Origin: Rheum nobile
Taxonomy: Eukaryota > Streptophyta > Magnoliopsida > Caryophyllales > Polygonaceae
Direction: 5' to 3'
DNA: 64,000 nt
Assembly (NCBI GenBank): GCA_027886185.1
Contig: WOAB01000563.1
Coordinates: forward strand, 4,340,001 to 4,404,000
Shown here: piece after piece, positions 42,795 to 53,438 of the stretch
How positions within the stretch are numbered: the stretch's first letter is position 1
How the letters are laid out: every line of letters starts with the position of its first letter
Translations under genes and position numbers: made by a program
Notes under the pieces: model-generated
What the model saw: only the letters and a program-made list of their open reading frames with translations
Told to the model about the DNA's origin: nothing
Database searches by the model: none

Positions 42795-43169
42795 TGTTGA
42801 AATCCGTTTCAACCCTTCGTGAAGAAGTTGGAGGTCAACACACCCCCAACCCGGATGTACTTGTTATTTGTTTGATTCTGGGGAGATTCCTCGGCCACCT
42901 CTTCCTTTTCTGACCTTTGCACGAAACTTGACTTGAGCTGTTGTGGAATTTGACCTCCTCCAGCCGATGCTTGGAAAGTGCTGCTTCGTTGCTAGGAATA
43001 CTAGAGAATCCTTGTGATCTGTCTCGAGCTTCAACCCCTCTCTTCCTTGACTGGCTCCTGGATCCACCGAGAAGACCCCTCCTCCCTATCTGGACTTCTC
43101 TGCTGACCTGCAAATCCCGGAGAGAGCTTCTCCGGGAGAACACCCTCCGACGCTCAAGTCAGTGACGAG
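42795..43169 (-). repeat. C 5' LTR, truncated (U3 and promoter lost)
   Basis: Matches 31670-32044 with a handful of differences, then stops at GACGAG where transporter coding sequence begins. On the sense strand the missing part is U3 with the TATA. Confidence 0.88.
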
Positions 43170-43223
43170 CGGGGCATTCATCGCAGCCGTGTTTTCCTTG
43201 CAAGACGTCGGTATCTTGACGAG
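43170..43223 (+). pseudogene. PHT1: phosphate transporter (PHT1 family) fragment 1
   Basis: Reads GAFIAAVFSLQDVGILTS, matching the conserved GAFIAAVFAMQG-type segment of plant PHT1 proton/phosphate symporters, about residue 190 of some 525. The upstream part of the gene is absent: the sequence to the left is element C. It is followed by the TSD ACGAG and solo LTR H; the frame resumes at 53439. Confidence 0.8.
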
Positions 43224-43445
43224 TGAAGGAGTTGTATCCTTTAATCAAATGTGCAATTACTGAACATGGAATATGACTATTAATGGAGATTTACAATCCG
43301 GGTATTTTAGGGATCGTAGTGCTTTTCTAGAAGCCAACTACGATTAATGGACTTAATCGGGTTAGGTCCATGGCTATAATAACCGGGTCCTATGAGGTCA
43401 CACACATAGAGTTATCAGGATGGATCAAACCGAACCAAAAGCCCA
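43224..43445. repeat. H: solo LTR in PHT1, left part (split by D)
   Basis: Begins TGAAGGAGTTG after ACGAG (43219-43223). With 52930-53438 it makes about 731 bp ending CCCAACA before ATGAG (53439-53443). ACGAG/ATGAG is taken as a 5-bp TSD with a C-to-T change. No partner LTR or coding interior was seen, so it is treated as a solo LTR of unknown superfamily. Confidence 0.65.
43276..43445 (+). repeat. left copy of the 170-bp duplication flanking D
   Basis: ACTATTAATGG...AAAGCCCA, ending exactly at the first base of the D 5' LTR. The right copy is 52760-52929, same length, with about seven differences by eye. Confidence 0.9.
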
Positions 43446-44072
43446 TGTTGGGCCATGTTCTTAGTGGACCTTCGGAAGAGGCGGCCCAGTAAGCGAAGCC
43501 TTTTCTTCCCTTTGAAGCGACCAACCAGGGAAGCGACCAAACGATGAAGCAATAAAAAACCAGACGATAAAAACCAGGGCCATGACGACGACACGATCGA
43601 AAGCGTTACGAAAAATCCAGATCCCATACAACGGCTACAAGCCTGCGAGATCAAGACATAAATGCCATAAGATTATGGCAAATCCGGCAATTAAAGCTAA
43701 CAGAAGAAGATCACGGACGAGGAAATGGCTAGATCTTTCTGAAGATTAAATGTATATAAAGGGTTTTAGAAATCATTGTAAAACACACGAATACTCTCGG
43801 ACATAATACAAACAACGATTCTCTCATTTCTATACTCATCTAAGCTCATCAGTTCGAAATTGGTGTTCTAGCATTTAAACGACCGGCGACTTTCTCCCTT
43901 GGTTCGATCGATCTCTTATTCAAAGGAGATAAGCCAGTCTTCGCGTTATTTTAAACTTATTACGTTCTTGCTTCTAGTTGACTTGTATTATCTAGATATT
44001 TTCAATCTAATTGTTGTCTAGTTTCCCCTCCTTAAGCGATTTAGGTCAGTTCGATCTTTTTCGCCCAAAACA
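43446..44072 (+). repeat. D 5' LTR
   Basis: TGTTGGGCCATG...TTCGCCCAAAACA. The promoter region near TATATAAAGGG is at about 43752-43762. Confidence 0.92.
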
Positions 44073-44075
44073 ATT

Positions 44076-44093
44076 TGGCGCCCATCGTGGGGC
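44076..44093 (+). promoter_or_regulatory. primer binding site of D (tRNA-Lys)
   Basis: TGGCGCCCATCGTGGGGC, three bases after the LTR. 17 of 18 match plant tRNA-Lys (recalled). Confidence 0.85.
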
Positions 44094-44141
44094 ATCTAAC
44101 CAATCAACGATCCAATCGTCAAAACCAAAGCTCGTTCCATC

Positions 44142-45393
44142 ATGACTGGCTCAGAGAACGCCATGATCCTCATCGAAGATCCAACCCAGGGCAACGTTCA
44201 AATTGAGAATCAGGAAGAGAACGTCAGCGCCCAACCTGTTGCAGAATCGCAGATACAAGAGCTTGCAAAAGCCATGAACGTCCTTCAAGAAGAACTAGTC
44301 CAGCAATGGACCAGGACCGAAACGCTAAGTACTCAATCCGAATTAGAGATTGCTCGACTAACCCGTGAAAACGAATTCCTAAGATCGCAGGTACAATCGT
44401 CCTCATCGATTCCTAGAGGATCGAGACGTCTAGTCAATACGGAAGGACTATCCACGTGACTCGATCTAGATGAAGTAGACGTATCACCCGCAGTAGAGAC
44501 CAATGCTTCCCAGCACACTGGTATGTTTCAGACCCCTCCGGTCACCCTTGTTACGACTAACATGCCAAATTCTATAGCCGAGCCCCTCGGGACTCAAGCG
44601 GCCCATCCACAGGTCACATGACCAGTCGATCTCCAGGCCCACATAGTAAGCCGTCAACGAGCACATGAAGACTCTAGACGACCGTATCGCACAGATCCCA
44701 GGAGTTCCCCAACCAATTGAGAGAGAGGCAATCGGTGGATACGAAGACTTGCCTTTCACAGAGGCGATTGCACGCGTCGAGATTCCAAAAAAGTTCCACG
44801 TCCCCAACATGTCCAACTACGACGGGACCGAGGACCCAGACGATCATGTTTCAATTTACAAGCAAAAATTAATGACTATCTCGATCCCTAGAGGGAACCG
44901 CGAGGCAGTCATGTGCAAAAGTTTTGGCACGACTCTCGCAGGACCCGCACTAACTTGGCTTATGCATTTACCACAGGGTTCCATCGCTTCCTTTGCCGAC
45001 CTGGTCAATTCATTCAAAATTCAGTTCGCCAGTAGCCGGCGATTAGAAAAGCAATCAAGCGACCTGTACAGGATCGTGCAGAGATGTAACGAACCTCTGA
45101 GGGACTATCTTAACAGGTACAACAAGGAGAAAGTCGTGATCCCACACTGCGACATCCCAACGTCGATCGAAGCATTTCGTCGAGGGTTGGTCAGAGGCAG
45201 CGAACTCTACCGCAAACTGGCCAAGTATCCATGCCGAAGTTTCGAAGACGTACAAGCTAAGACCATGGCACAAGTCAGACTCGAAGAAGACGAGGAACCC
45301 TCCAAGACAAACAAGAGTCCCGATCGAGTCGACCGAAAGGCATCCTCGGACAATCGGCGCGATCGGAGGTACCAACCATACCCAAAAGGATGA
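44142..45393 (+). pseudogene. D gag, N-terminal and core part
   Basis: The first piece (44142-44459) has a helical segment (IQELAKAMNVLQEELVQQ, a leucine-zipper-like coiled coil) and ends at a TGA. The core piece (44665-45393) has KFHVPNMSNYDGTEDPDDHV, LAGPALTWLMHLPQGSI and the gag core through EDVQAKTMAQVRLEEDEE, ending at a TGA in KGRN context. Between them are further stops near 44621. Same gag type as element I (56752-57564). Confidence 0.85.
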
Positions 45394-46284
45394 AACGACC
45401 ACAATCAGGTAAATAGCTTTTATGACAGGAACCGGGATTGGCGAAACAACCCCGCTCTCCCCCCAAAGCATCACTCTTACAACTTCAACATATCCATATC
45501 AGAGCTCGTAAAAAGCTTCGACAAGTATGGAAAGGAAGTGAGGTGGCCTCGGAAGAGCGACAAACCAGACGCCAAGAAAGACATGAACCGGTGGTGCGAG
45601 TTCCACAGAGATCATGGACACTCGACGGACGAATGCATAGCCCTTCGCAAAGAAGTCGCGAGACTCCTCACGCAAGGGTTACTACGTGATGTCATCTCGG
45701 ATAAAGCCAAGGCGACCCTCGATCGAAGAGATCAGGTAACATCCGACAAACCGTCCTCTCCGATTCCTGCAAAAATTGTTAACACCATTTCAGGAGGGTC
45801 GGACGTATGTGGAAACACGTACTCAGCCGCCAAAAGACATGCTCGAGAAAGTAAAGGCAACAAACCGACTCAGCTAGAGACAAGACAGTTGAGAATCTCC
45901 GATGCTCCAACCATCACCTTCGACGACTCGGAGGCTCAAGAGTTGGGCAATCATCATGACGGTTTGGTAATCTCACTCTCAATTAGCAACTGCCTTATCC
46001 GTCGTGTTCTAATCGACACAGGCAGCTCTATCAACTTTTTGACACTGGACGCCCTAAAGGGTATGGGTTTAAGCGAGGATGACTTAACCAGAAACTCCAC
46101 CCCATTAGTCGGATTCAGTGGGGAAGTTAAGTATACCCAGGGCGAAATCGTGTTAACAACGTACACCGGTGGAGTTAACCAACAGGTAAAATTCTTAATA
46201 CTCGACTGCCCATCCCCATACAATGCAATCCTTGGCAGACCCTGGATCCACGTCATAAAAGCTGTACCTTCCACTTACCACTAG
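45394..46284 (+). pseudogene. D gag C-terminus and protease
   Basis: The main open piece is 45538-46284. A CX2HX4HX4C knuckle (CEFHRDHGHSTDEC) is followed by a linker and retropepsin with VLIDTGSSINFL and YNAILGRPWI. It ends at a TAG after STYH, where related proteins continue (KFPT). Upstream 45394-45537 keeps the frame SISELVKSFDKYGKEV. The protease matures the polyprotein; its catalytic DTG is intact. Confidence 0.85.
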
Positions 46285-47790
46285 ACAATAAAGTTTCCTA
46301 CCAAGTGGGGGGTACAAGAAATAAAAGGCGACCAGAGAGCCGCCAAGGAATGCTACGTCACTTTAATGAAAGGGGCAGTTGACAAATCGTCCGCATAACA
46401 ATCACAATATGGCGAAGGGACCCCGCGATACGTCGAACCAGAAATGGAACAACTCGATGAGATCGCGCTGGATCCCTCAAAGACAACACAAACAGTAAGG
46501 GTCGGATCAGATCTAAACGATTCGACTAGAGCAGGTTTAATTTCCTTTTTACGATCCAACACTGACTGTTTTGCCTGGTCACACGAAGACATGGTAGGAA
46601 TCTCCCCAGATATTATTACTCACAAATTAAATGTAGATCCCACGTATCCTCCAGTCAAGCAAAAAATAAGAAAGTTTGCGCCTGAGCGCAACAAGGTCGT
46701 GGACGATGAAGTGAAAAATTTACTTGAGACAAGTAAAATAAGGGAAGTAAAGTACCCCGACTGGTTAGCAAACGTCGTCGTGGTTAAAAAGAAGAACGGG
46801 AAGTGGAGAATATGCATCGACTTCACGGATCTAAACAAGGCCTGTCCAAAGGACTCCTTCCCATTACCACACATCGACGCGATGGTCGATGCAACTGCCG
46901 GGCACGAAATGCTGACATTTATGGACGCGTTCAGTGGATACAACCAAATCCTTATGGATCTCGACGACCAAGAGAAAACAACCTTCATAACAAGCCAAGG
47001 TACGTACTGTTACAAAGTAATGCCCTTTGGACTAAAAAATGCAGAGGCCACATACCAAAGGCTGGTAAACAAGATGTTCAAAGACTAGATCGGAGACACC
47101 ATGGAAGTCTACATCGACGACATGCTCGTCAAATCCAAAGCAGCAAGGGACCACATCGAACATCTTAAGGAAGCCTTCGAGGTATTGAAAAGGTATAACA
47201 TGAAGTTAAATCCGACTAAATGTTCTTTCGGAGTGTCCTTAGGGAAATTCTTGGGCTACATGGTCACTCAAAGAGGGATCGAAGCTAGTCCCGACTAGAT
47301 CAAGGCAATCGTCAACCTCAGATCCCCCCGATGCGTTATGGACGTCCAAAAGCTAACAGGACGGATAACAGCACTAAATAGGTTCATATCCAAATCATCG
47401 GATAAATGCAAGCTCTTCTATGAGGCCTTGAAAAAGAACAAATCATTCGACTGGACAGCTACACATGAGCAAGCGTTCCAAAACCTAAAGGCATATTTGG
47501 CGAGTCCACTCCTACTAGCCAAGCCAAAAGACGACGAGCCATTACCGCTCTATCTGGCCGTATCAGAATCAGCGGTCAGCGCGGTACTAATGAGGGAAGA
47601 AGATGGAAAGCAATCGCCGGTCTACTACGTAAGTCGCTCCTTACTCCCCGCCGAAACCAGGTACACACCACTTGAAAAGTTAGTCTTAGCATTAGTCATG
47701 GCCTCGAATAAGTTACGACCCTATTTCGAATCACATGCTATTATTGTAAGAACTAACCATCCCATGAAGGCAATCATGAGGAAGCCATAA
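46285..47790 (+). pseudogene. D reverse transcriptase and RNase H, several stops
   Basis: 46444-47088 has FAWSHEDMVGISPDII, VVKKKNGKWRICIDFTDLNK, FMDAFSGYNQILMD and MPFGLKNAEATYQRL. A TAG (47086-47088) follows KMFKD. 47101 on has MEVYIDDMLVKSKA (catalytic YIDD intact), then a TAG after IEASPD. 47338-47790 has the connection and RNase H (LTGRITALNRFISKSSDK, LPLYLAVSESAVSAVLMRE, PLEKLVLALVMASNKLRPYF). All pieces are in frame or nearly so. The stops fit CAG-to-TAG changes judged from family conservation. Confidence 0.88.
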
Positions 47791-47802
47791 TTTACAGGAT
47801 GA

Positions 47803-48799
47803 ATGACCAAATGGGCCATACATCTTAGCGGATTCGACATCGATTACGAGCCAAGGAAGGCGATCAAATCTCAAGCTTTAGCCGACTTTGTAGCTGATTT
47901 CTGCCCAACACTGGAGCAAGAAGCTGCGAAGGAAGTCGAACAACTAAAAGTCGAAGAAGACAGGGGCACGTGGCAACTCCATACAGACAGAGCGTCAAAT
48001 GTAAGAGGAGTCGGCTTAGGTGTCGTGCTAAAATCGCCACAGGGGGATTATATAGCCCAAGCCGTGAGTTGAAGAAGACAGGGGCACGTGGCAACTCCAT
48101 ACAGACGGAGCGTCAAATGTAAGAGGAGTCGGCTTAGGTGTCGTGCTAAAATCGCCACAGGGGGATCATATAGCCCAAGCCGTGAGTTGTGAATGGGACG
48201 CGACCAACAACGAAGCAGAATATGAAGCTCTCGTGTTTGGATTAACACTCGCACACGACCTCGCAATTCTAGACCTAGAGGTGACATGCGATTCTCTTTT
48301 AATCGTCAACCAAGTACAAGGTTCGTACGCCGCCAAAGACAACAGAATGATGGCATACCTTGATATCGTCAAAAAATTGGCAAGAAAATTCCAAAGATTC
48401 ACCATACGACAAGTCCCACGCGACCTCAACACACAAGCCGATACCCTAGCAAACCTTGGCTCCACCTTGCATCCTAACGACTTCCGCACCATTCCACTGG
48501 CACATGTCACCACACCAGCCGTCCCCAAAACCTTCAAAATACCTAGTCCTGACGATGTCCAGACAACGAACGAGCTGCCCTTAGAAGAAGTCGTCGCAGC
48601 AGAGGTAGGCGACCATACAGAAGAAGACTTGGTAGGCAAACAAGACGATTGGACCACCCCCTACATCAAGTGGCACAGGGACGGAAATCTTCCAACAGAT
48701 AAAGCGGAAGCTAAAAGACTCAAGATTTGGCGTCCCTTCAGAAATCGTATGCGACAATGGCTCCCAATTCATCGGCAGCCAGACTCGATCCTTCTGTAA
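47803..48799 (+). pseudogene. D second RNase H with 118-bp tandem duplication, and integrase junction
   Basis: MTKWAIHLSGFDIDYEPRKA leads to the archaeal-type RNase H start (WQLHTDRASNVRGVGLGVVL). A 118-bp direct duplication (47953-48070 and 48071-48188) shifts the frame. The rest follows from 48143: DATNNEAEYEALVFGLTLA, SYAAKDNRMMAYLDIV and VPRDLNTQADTLANL. At about 48725 the linker (KAEAKRLKI) jumps directly into the integrase core in another frame (FGVPSEIVCDNGSQFI). A large part of integrase was lost there. Confidence 0.85.
47953..48188 (+). repeat. 118-bp tandem duplication in D RNase H
   Basis: GAAGAAGACAGGGGCACGTG...GCCGTGAGTT is present twice back to back (starts 47953 and 48071), with two or three differences. 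118 is not a multiple of three. Confidence 0.92.
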
Positions 48800-49338
48800 A
48801 CAATGGAACATCATGTTAGTCACGTCCACGCCAAGATACCCACAATCCAATGGACAAGCAGAGTCCAGCAACAAGATCATCATAAACAATCTCAAAAAAC
48901 GCCTCACAGGGGCAAAAGGCAAATGGGTCGACGAGCGTCCCCTTAATACTATGGTCAGACAGGACAACACCTAAAAATGCAACGGGGCAAAGCCCTTTTT
49001 CGCTAGTCTACAGAAGTGAAGCAGTCATCCCCGCCGAGCTACTCGTCCCAACTGCCAGGGAAAAAGCAAGGATCCGAATGGTCCGATACCAACAACAAGT
49101 CGCCCGGAGTTACAACAAGAACGTCCGAGTCAGAGTCTTCAAGCTAGGGGACTGGGTCCTAAGGAAAACGTTCCAAAATACCAGAGACCCGACCGACGGA
49201 AAGCTAGCACCCTAATGGGAAGGACCTTACCTCATTAAAGAGATCGTCAGACAAGGAGCAGATCGATTAGAAACAAAGGACGGACAACCAATCCCCAGAA
49301 GCTGGAACGCGATCCACTTAAAGTTGTATCATTTCTAA
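48725..49338 (+). pseudogene. D integrase, C-terminal part only
   Basis: Starts at the second-Asp motif FGVPSEIVCDNGSQF. It continues YPQSNGQAESSNKII (catalytic Glu), KNATGQSPFSLVYRSEAVIP, FKLGDWVLRKTF and WEGPYLIKEIV, ending LKLYHF. The zinc-binding HHCC and first Asp are missing. A frameshift near 48955 and a TAA near 49215 add to the damage. Confidence 0.83.
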
Positions 49339-50070
49339 ACTCTTCTCCATTCCACACTTTTAAACATCTATTCCATTACATTCATTTGGATTCTGATCAC
49401 TGACTTAAGCATCGGAGGGCCGTTGGGCTACCCCCCAACGGTCACCCCCAAACTTTTATTTTGTGTACTTTCCAAATGAAATATGAACAGGAACGAGAGG
49501 CCTCCAAGACGAAACTTGACATTCAAAGGGATATCCATACCATACACAAAACAGCGCTTACAAACATACGAATCGATCGATACACATGGAATATAGGAAT
49601 AAAACGAAACACTACATTATACAAAAGGCTTGTCCTATCCCAGGTACTCGACCTTTTTTCTACAATACAATCTACTCTTCCCTGGACAGACAAAAAACAT
49701 GCTACACTAACACTTACACCTACAGGTCGCTACGACCATGCACTACAGCCTAGGCACACAACGACATAATCCACTTGCAAAACAGAACACGCAGAGACAA
49801 ACGCAAAGCGAACACAAGGTACATCGCAAACAACTAAAGCGTTTACAAAACACGCAACCCACGATGGCAGACGGGTCGCCAAAACATTGTCCATCCCATC
49901 TCCACGATGGGGCACAACATACTACCTAAAAACACTTAGATTGAAACATACACAAAACACCAAAAGGAAACAATGTCATTTGTCTAAAACAAAGATCAGG
50001 ACTCGCCTGACCTTTCACCAACTTTTGCAGGAGCGACGTTCTGGCCCTCGGTCGCCTCAAGGAGCTCCTT
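49339..50070 (+). other. D post-pol spacer with conserved hairpin
   Basis: No coding domain. A perfect 8-bp stem CCGTTGGG-CTACCC-CCCAACGG sits at 49420-49441. The segment 49400-49690 is recognisably shared with element I (56400-56670), including the hairpin. The antisense ORF ends to the right. Confidence 0.75.
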
Positions 50071-51853
50071 CTATACGTCCCTAACAGCTTCCTCGACCGC
50101 CACGGGAACAACCTCCTCTCCCTGCTCGTCCTCACCAAGTCCCATCAACTTGAACAGCTCATTGCCAGGGTTGCCACCGGGGTACAAAAGGTCCATATTC
50201 TCCCTTGCGTCCTCGATGTTCCAATACGAATGACCCCCCAAGGCATACTCCTCCATCATCTCAATACGGGACTTGAGGTAAAAATACGTCCCAACGTCAG
50301 TAGCGACCTGAGCATCCTTCAAACGAGTATCATCAAAACTATGCTCCAGCTCCCCAAAATGGGCTTGCAACTCGACCAAATTCTTCTCGGTCTGCACCAG
50401 CTTCTTCTCGGCCGACGCCCGCTTGCTCTCGCCGCCTTGACACGTCCATTAGCCACCTCCAACCGGCTCTCAACCTCGGCTATCCGCTTCTCAGCAACAT
50501 CGCTCAACTCTTGCACAATAGAAAAGGTGACAAGCGAATACTGAAGAGCCTGTGAAAACAACAAAACGCATGAAAAATATTGAACATTATGAGAAACACT
50601 TCAAAACAAAATTCTTTCTTTTACTTACTCGCCAGGCGGCCGCCCCGGCCTCATCGATACAATCGACAGGATGCAAGTCGCCAATCTCCTTCCTAGCCTC
50701 AGAATCCAGAGTATGAAGCAGATCTCCCAGATCTCTTTTCTTCACCATGCCTACTGAAAGCTCTGGAACGTCCGTCGCCTTCCTCTTCGCCCCTGAGGCT
50801 TTAGACGATGGTGAGTCCAAAGCGACGATCTTAGCCGACGAAAGAGCCTTGGCGTCCAACTTAGCCGACGAAGACGCTTTCATCGTCGACTTTTGATCCA
50901 AGAGACTCTTCCCAAACAAGCGAGCACTCGACCTCGCCCCCCGAGATACTGTCAGGCAAGTACAAACGAATAAGCATATGGTCGCTACAAAGACCATCCA
51001 CATGCATACCTGAAGGAACGAACATGTGCCTTTGGTAACGGAAGTAGAAGGAGTCGCCATATCCGGAGGAAGGGCTAAGTAGTTCACGTTCTTGAACGAT
51101 CGGTCGGCCTCAGAAAAAGCAAGCAAAGCTTCGGTGACGACGGCGAAATCAGAATCTGTCTTCTTCTCCGGACTTGGCACTGAAAAAGAAAACACGTAAG
51201 AGTTGGTTAACAAAGGAATCAAAACATACAAAAACAGAGACTAACACGATACCTGTCGTCCTCCAAACATCACGCAAGAAAGAGCAGTCGAATCCCCCCT
51301 CAAGCGATTTTCTTTCAACAAAGAAGAAACGCGACCTCCATCCATGAACATTGACATTAAGGTTTAAAGCAATCGACTGCCTATCTGATCTAAGACGCAG
51401 TTGAAAACGAGAAGAACCCCGACTACTCAAGTAGTACGAATACCAGAGAGCGTCAAAATCAAAATCAATTTCAACACTAGACACCAAAAGATCGACTACC
51501 CTAAGAAGACGACACGCATGCAACATCACTTGACACGGGGCAAGGTTGAGAACGGACATAAATTTCCTCACCAGGTTCGAGAACGAGAAAGAATGACCTA
51601 TCCTGAAGGGGTATTCGAAGAAGCAAATCCACCCATCGCGACACCAGTCGGCCCGCTCCTGGGATAGAGGGAGACGAGCCACTGTCTTAGAGGGGAATTG
51701 ACCCACTTCTAAAATCGTGTCCAACTCCGATTGAGTTAGGGTTCCGGCCAGAGAATCCTCTGAACTAAGAAGATTCGAGGGGGAGAATTCGCTACCCTTC
51801 CCACCAACGCCAGAAGACGAAGCCCTAGACTTCTTTGATCTCAGAAACGACAT
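50071..51853 (-). pseudogene. antisense spliced gene of Tat element D (same type as the C antisense gene)
   Basis: Starts MSFLRSKKSRASSSG at 51853. Exon 1 (51853-51253) carries a gypsy-type transposon-like domain (WICFFEYPFRIGHSF, LAPCQVMLHACRLLRV). Donor ACAG|GTATCG and acceptor TTTTCAG|TGCC (exon from 51179) join in frame at VPSPEKKTDSDF. A 61-nt intron-like segment (51009-50949) is ambiguous: splicing it breaks the frame, reading through keeps it. Then CGA|GTAAGT (50629) and TTTCACAG|GCT (50549) join in frame into a coiled coil (LSDVAEKRIAEVESRLEV). A one-base shift near 50430 separates the last part (QTEKNLVELQAHFGELEHSF ... YPGGNPGNELF). It runs opposite to D pol. Disabled by the frameshift. 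Function unknown. Confidence 0.68.
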
Positions 51854-52132
51854 AGTACGAGCACAAAGGAAGCAACAGAGAAAAAGATCTTTACCTTCGG
51901 ATCAGAAAACCTTTCGAGAAGCCAAAGGAGATGATGATGAAAAGAAAGGGAAGTGATGGCCATTTATGGGAAACTGTTTAAAACTGCAGTCAAGTCTGGC
52001 AACCAATAAAGAAGTGACACATCATCGATCCACTATAACAAATCTGCAAGGGAAAGATCACGTCCAGAAAGAGAAGGAATCCAACCGTCCCTCAACTGGC
52101 ATCTCCGGCCCGACTCGATCCCTTGGGGCAAT
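51854..52132 (-). promoter_or_regulatory. upstream region of the D antisense gene and PPT
   Basis: On the minus strand a CCATAAATGG TATA-like box lies near 51959-51968, about 110 nt upstream of the ATG. On the plus strand TTGGGGCAAT (52123-52132) abuts the 3' LTR as PPT. Confidence 0.5.
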
Positions 52133-52759
52133 TGTTGGGCCATGTTCTTAGTGGACCTTCGGAAGAGGCGGCCCAGTAAGCGAAGCCGTTTCTTCCCTTT
52201 GAAGCGACCAACCAGGGAAGCGACCAGACGATGAAGCAATAAAAAACAAGACGATAAAAACCAGGGCCATGACGACGACACGATCAGAAGCGTTACGAAA
52301 AATCCAGATCCCATACAACGGCTACAAGCCGGCGAGATCAAGACATAAATGCCATAAGATTATGGCAAATCCGACAATTAAAGCTAACAGGCGAAGATCA
52401 CGGACGAGGAAATGGCTTGATCTTTCTGAAGATTAAATGTATATAAAGGGTTTTAGAAATCATTGTAAAACACACGAATACTCTCGAACATAATACAAAC
52501 AACGATTCTCTCATTTCTATACTCATCTAAGCTCATCAGTTCGAAATCGGTGTTCTAACATTTAAACGACCGGCGACTTTCTCCCTTGGTTCGATCAATC
52601 TCTTATTCAAAGGAGATAAGCCAGTCTTCGCATTATTTTAAACTTATTACATTCTTGCTTCTAGTTGACTTGGATTATCTAGATATTTTCAGTCTAATTG
52701 TTGTCTAGTTGCCCCTCCTTAAGCAATTCAGGTCGGTTCGATCTTTTTCGCCCAAAACA
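52133..52759 (+). repeat. D 3' LTR
   Basis: 627 bp, same ends and length as 43446-44072. Confidence 0.92.
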
Positions 52760-52929
52760 ACTATTAATGGAGATTTATAATCCGGGTATTTTAGGGATCG
52801 TAGTGCTTTGCTAGAAGCCAACTATGATTAATGGACTTAATCGGGTTAGGTCCATGGCTATAATAATCGGGTCCTATGAGGTTACACACATAGAGTTATC
52901 AGGCTGGATCAAACCGAACCGAAAGCCCA
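52760..52929 (+). repeat. right copy of the 170-bp duplication flanking D
   Basis: Starts directly after the D 3' LTR and ends at AAAGCCCA, after which solo LTR H continues with TGTTGGACATGG. It belongs to H in the reconstructed original order. Confidence 0.9.
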
Positions 52930-53438
52930 TGTTGGACATGGTGATTTTGGCCCTATGGCTATAATTGGAAGATTGGCTTTTATTATTGATGGATAAGAGT
53001 TACCATCAATATTTACTAGATAAGGAGATATCTTATTAGAAGATATATAGATACAATATAAAGATATTATATCTATTACCAAAGATAAGATACGATCTTA
53101 TAAGTAATTGTTATGAACAAGGAAAACACACACTTCCTCTCCTCCTCTAACCTAGACGACCGAACCCTCCCAGGAGAAGCCAAGTTCGTTTCCTTCGTTC
53201 GTCGTTCTAGCAGACGAGACCAAAGGTGATCCAGATTCCAGACTTGTGTGGACCAAGTAGAGAAGCCACACTTGGGGCTTTTGATCTCCGCTGAAATGCT
53301 ACCGGAATGTTTCAGACTCGTATCAAACGGTATGTAACTCTACTTTTACTTGATCCCTATTGATTCATGCATGAGATCCTTGTTAGATGCTAGAAAATAG
53401 TTTTATGAAATTCCGCTTATATGCATCTAATCCCAACA
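52930..53438. repeat. H: solo LTR in PHT1, right part
   Basis: Continues H from TGTTGGACATGG through an AT-rich TATA-like stretch (about 53030-53105) to GCATCTAATCCCAACA. The next bases, ATGAG, are the proposed TSD and re-enter PHT1 coding sequence. Confidence 0.65.

Larger units (their letters stand above)
31670..43169 (-). mobile_element. C: Tat-lineage Ty3/gypsy element with antisense genes, 5' LTR truncated
   Basis: Sense is minus: truncated 5' LTR (42795-43169), tRNA-Lys-like PBS, gag-protease, RT, RNase H, a second (archaeal-type) RNase H, integrase, tandem repeats, an antisense gene region on the plus strand, and the 3' LTR (from 31670). The dual RNase H and the CX2HX4HX4C knuckle are Tat hallmarks (family knowledge). 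Pol has several frameshifts and stops, while the antisense three-exon gene is open. At the right end the element is fused to phosphate-transporter coding sequence. Confidence 0.88.
43446..52759 (+). mobile_element. D: Tat-lineage Ty3/gypsy element with antisense ORF, internally deleted
   Basis: Two 627-bp LTRs (TGTTGGGCC...CCCAAAACA) flank PBS, gag, protease, RT, RNase H, second RNase H, a truncated integrase, a spacer with a hairpin, an antisense spliced ORF and the PPT. It is inserted in solo LTR H with a 170-bp flanking duplication rather than a 5-bp TSD. Many nonsense codons are present. The integrase has lost its zinc-binding domain and part of the core. LTRs differ at roughly 20 sites by eye. 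Confidence 0.9.

Noticed and set aside
47864..48287. Two similar minus frames around 48 kb as a duplicated gene
   Set aside because: Both arise from the 118-bp tandem duplication inside D RNase H.
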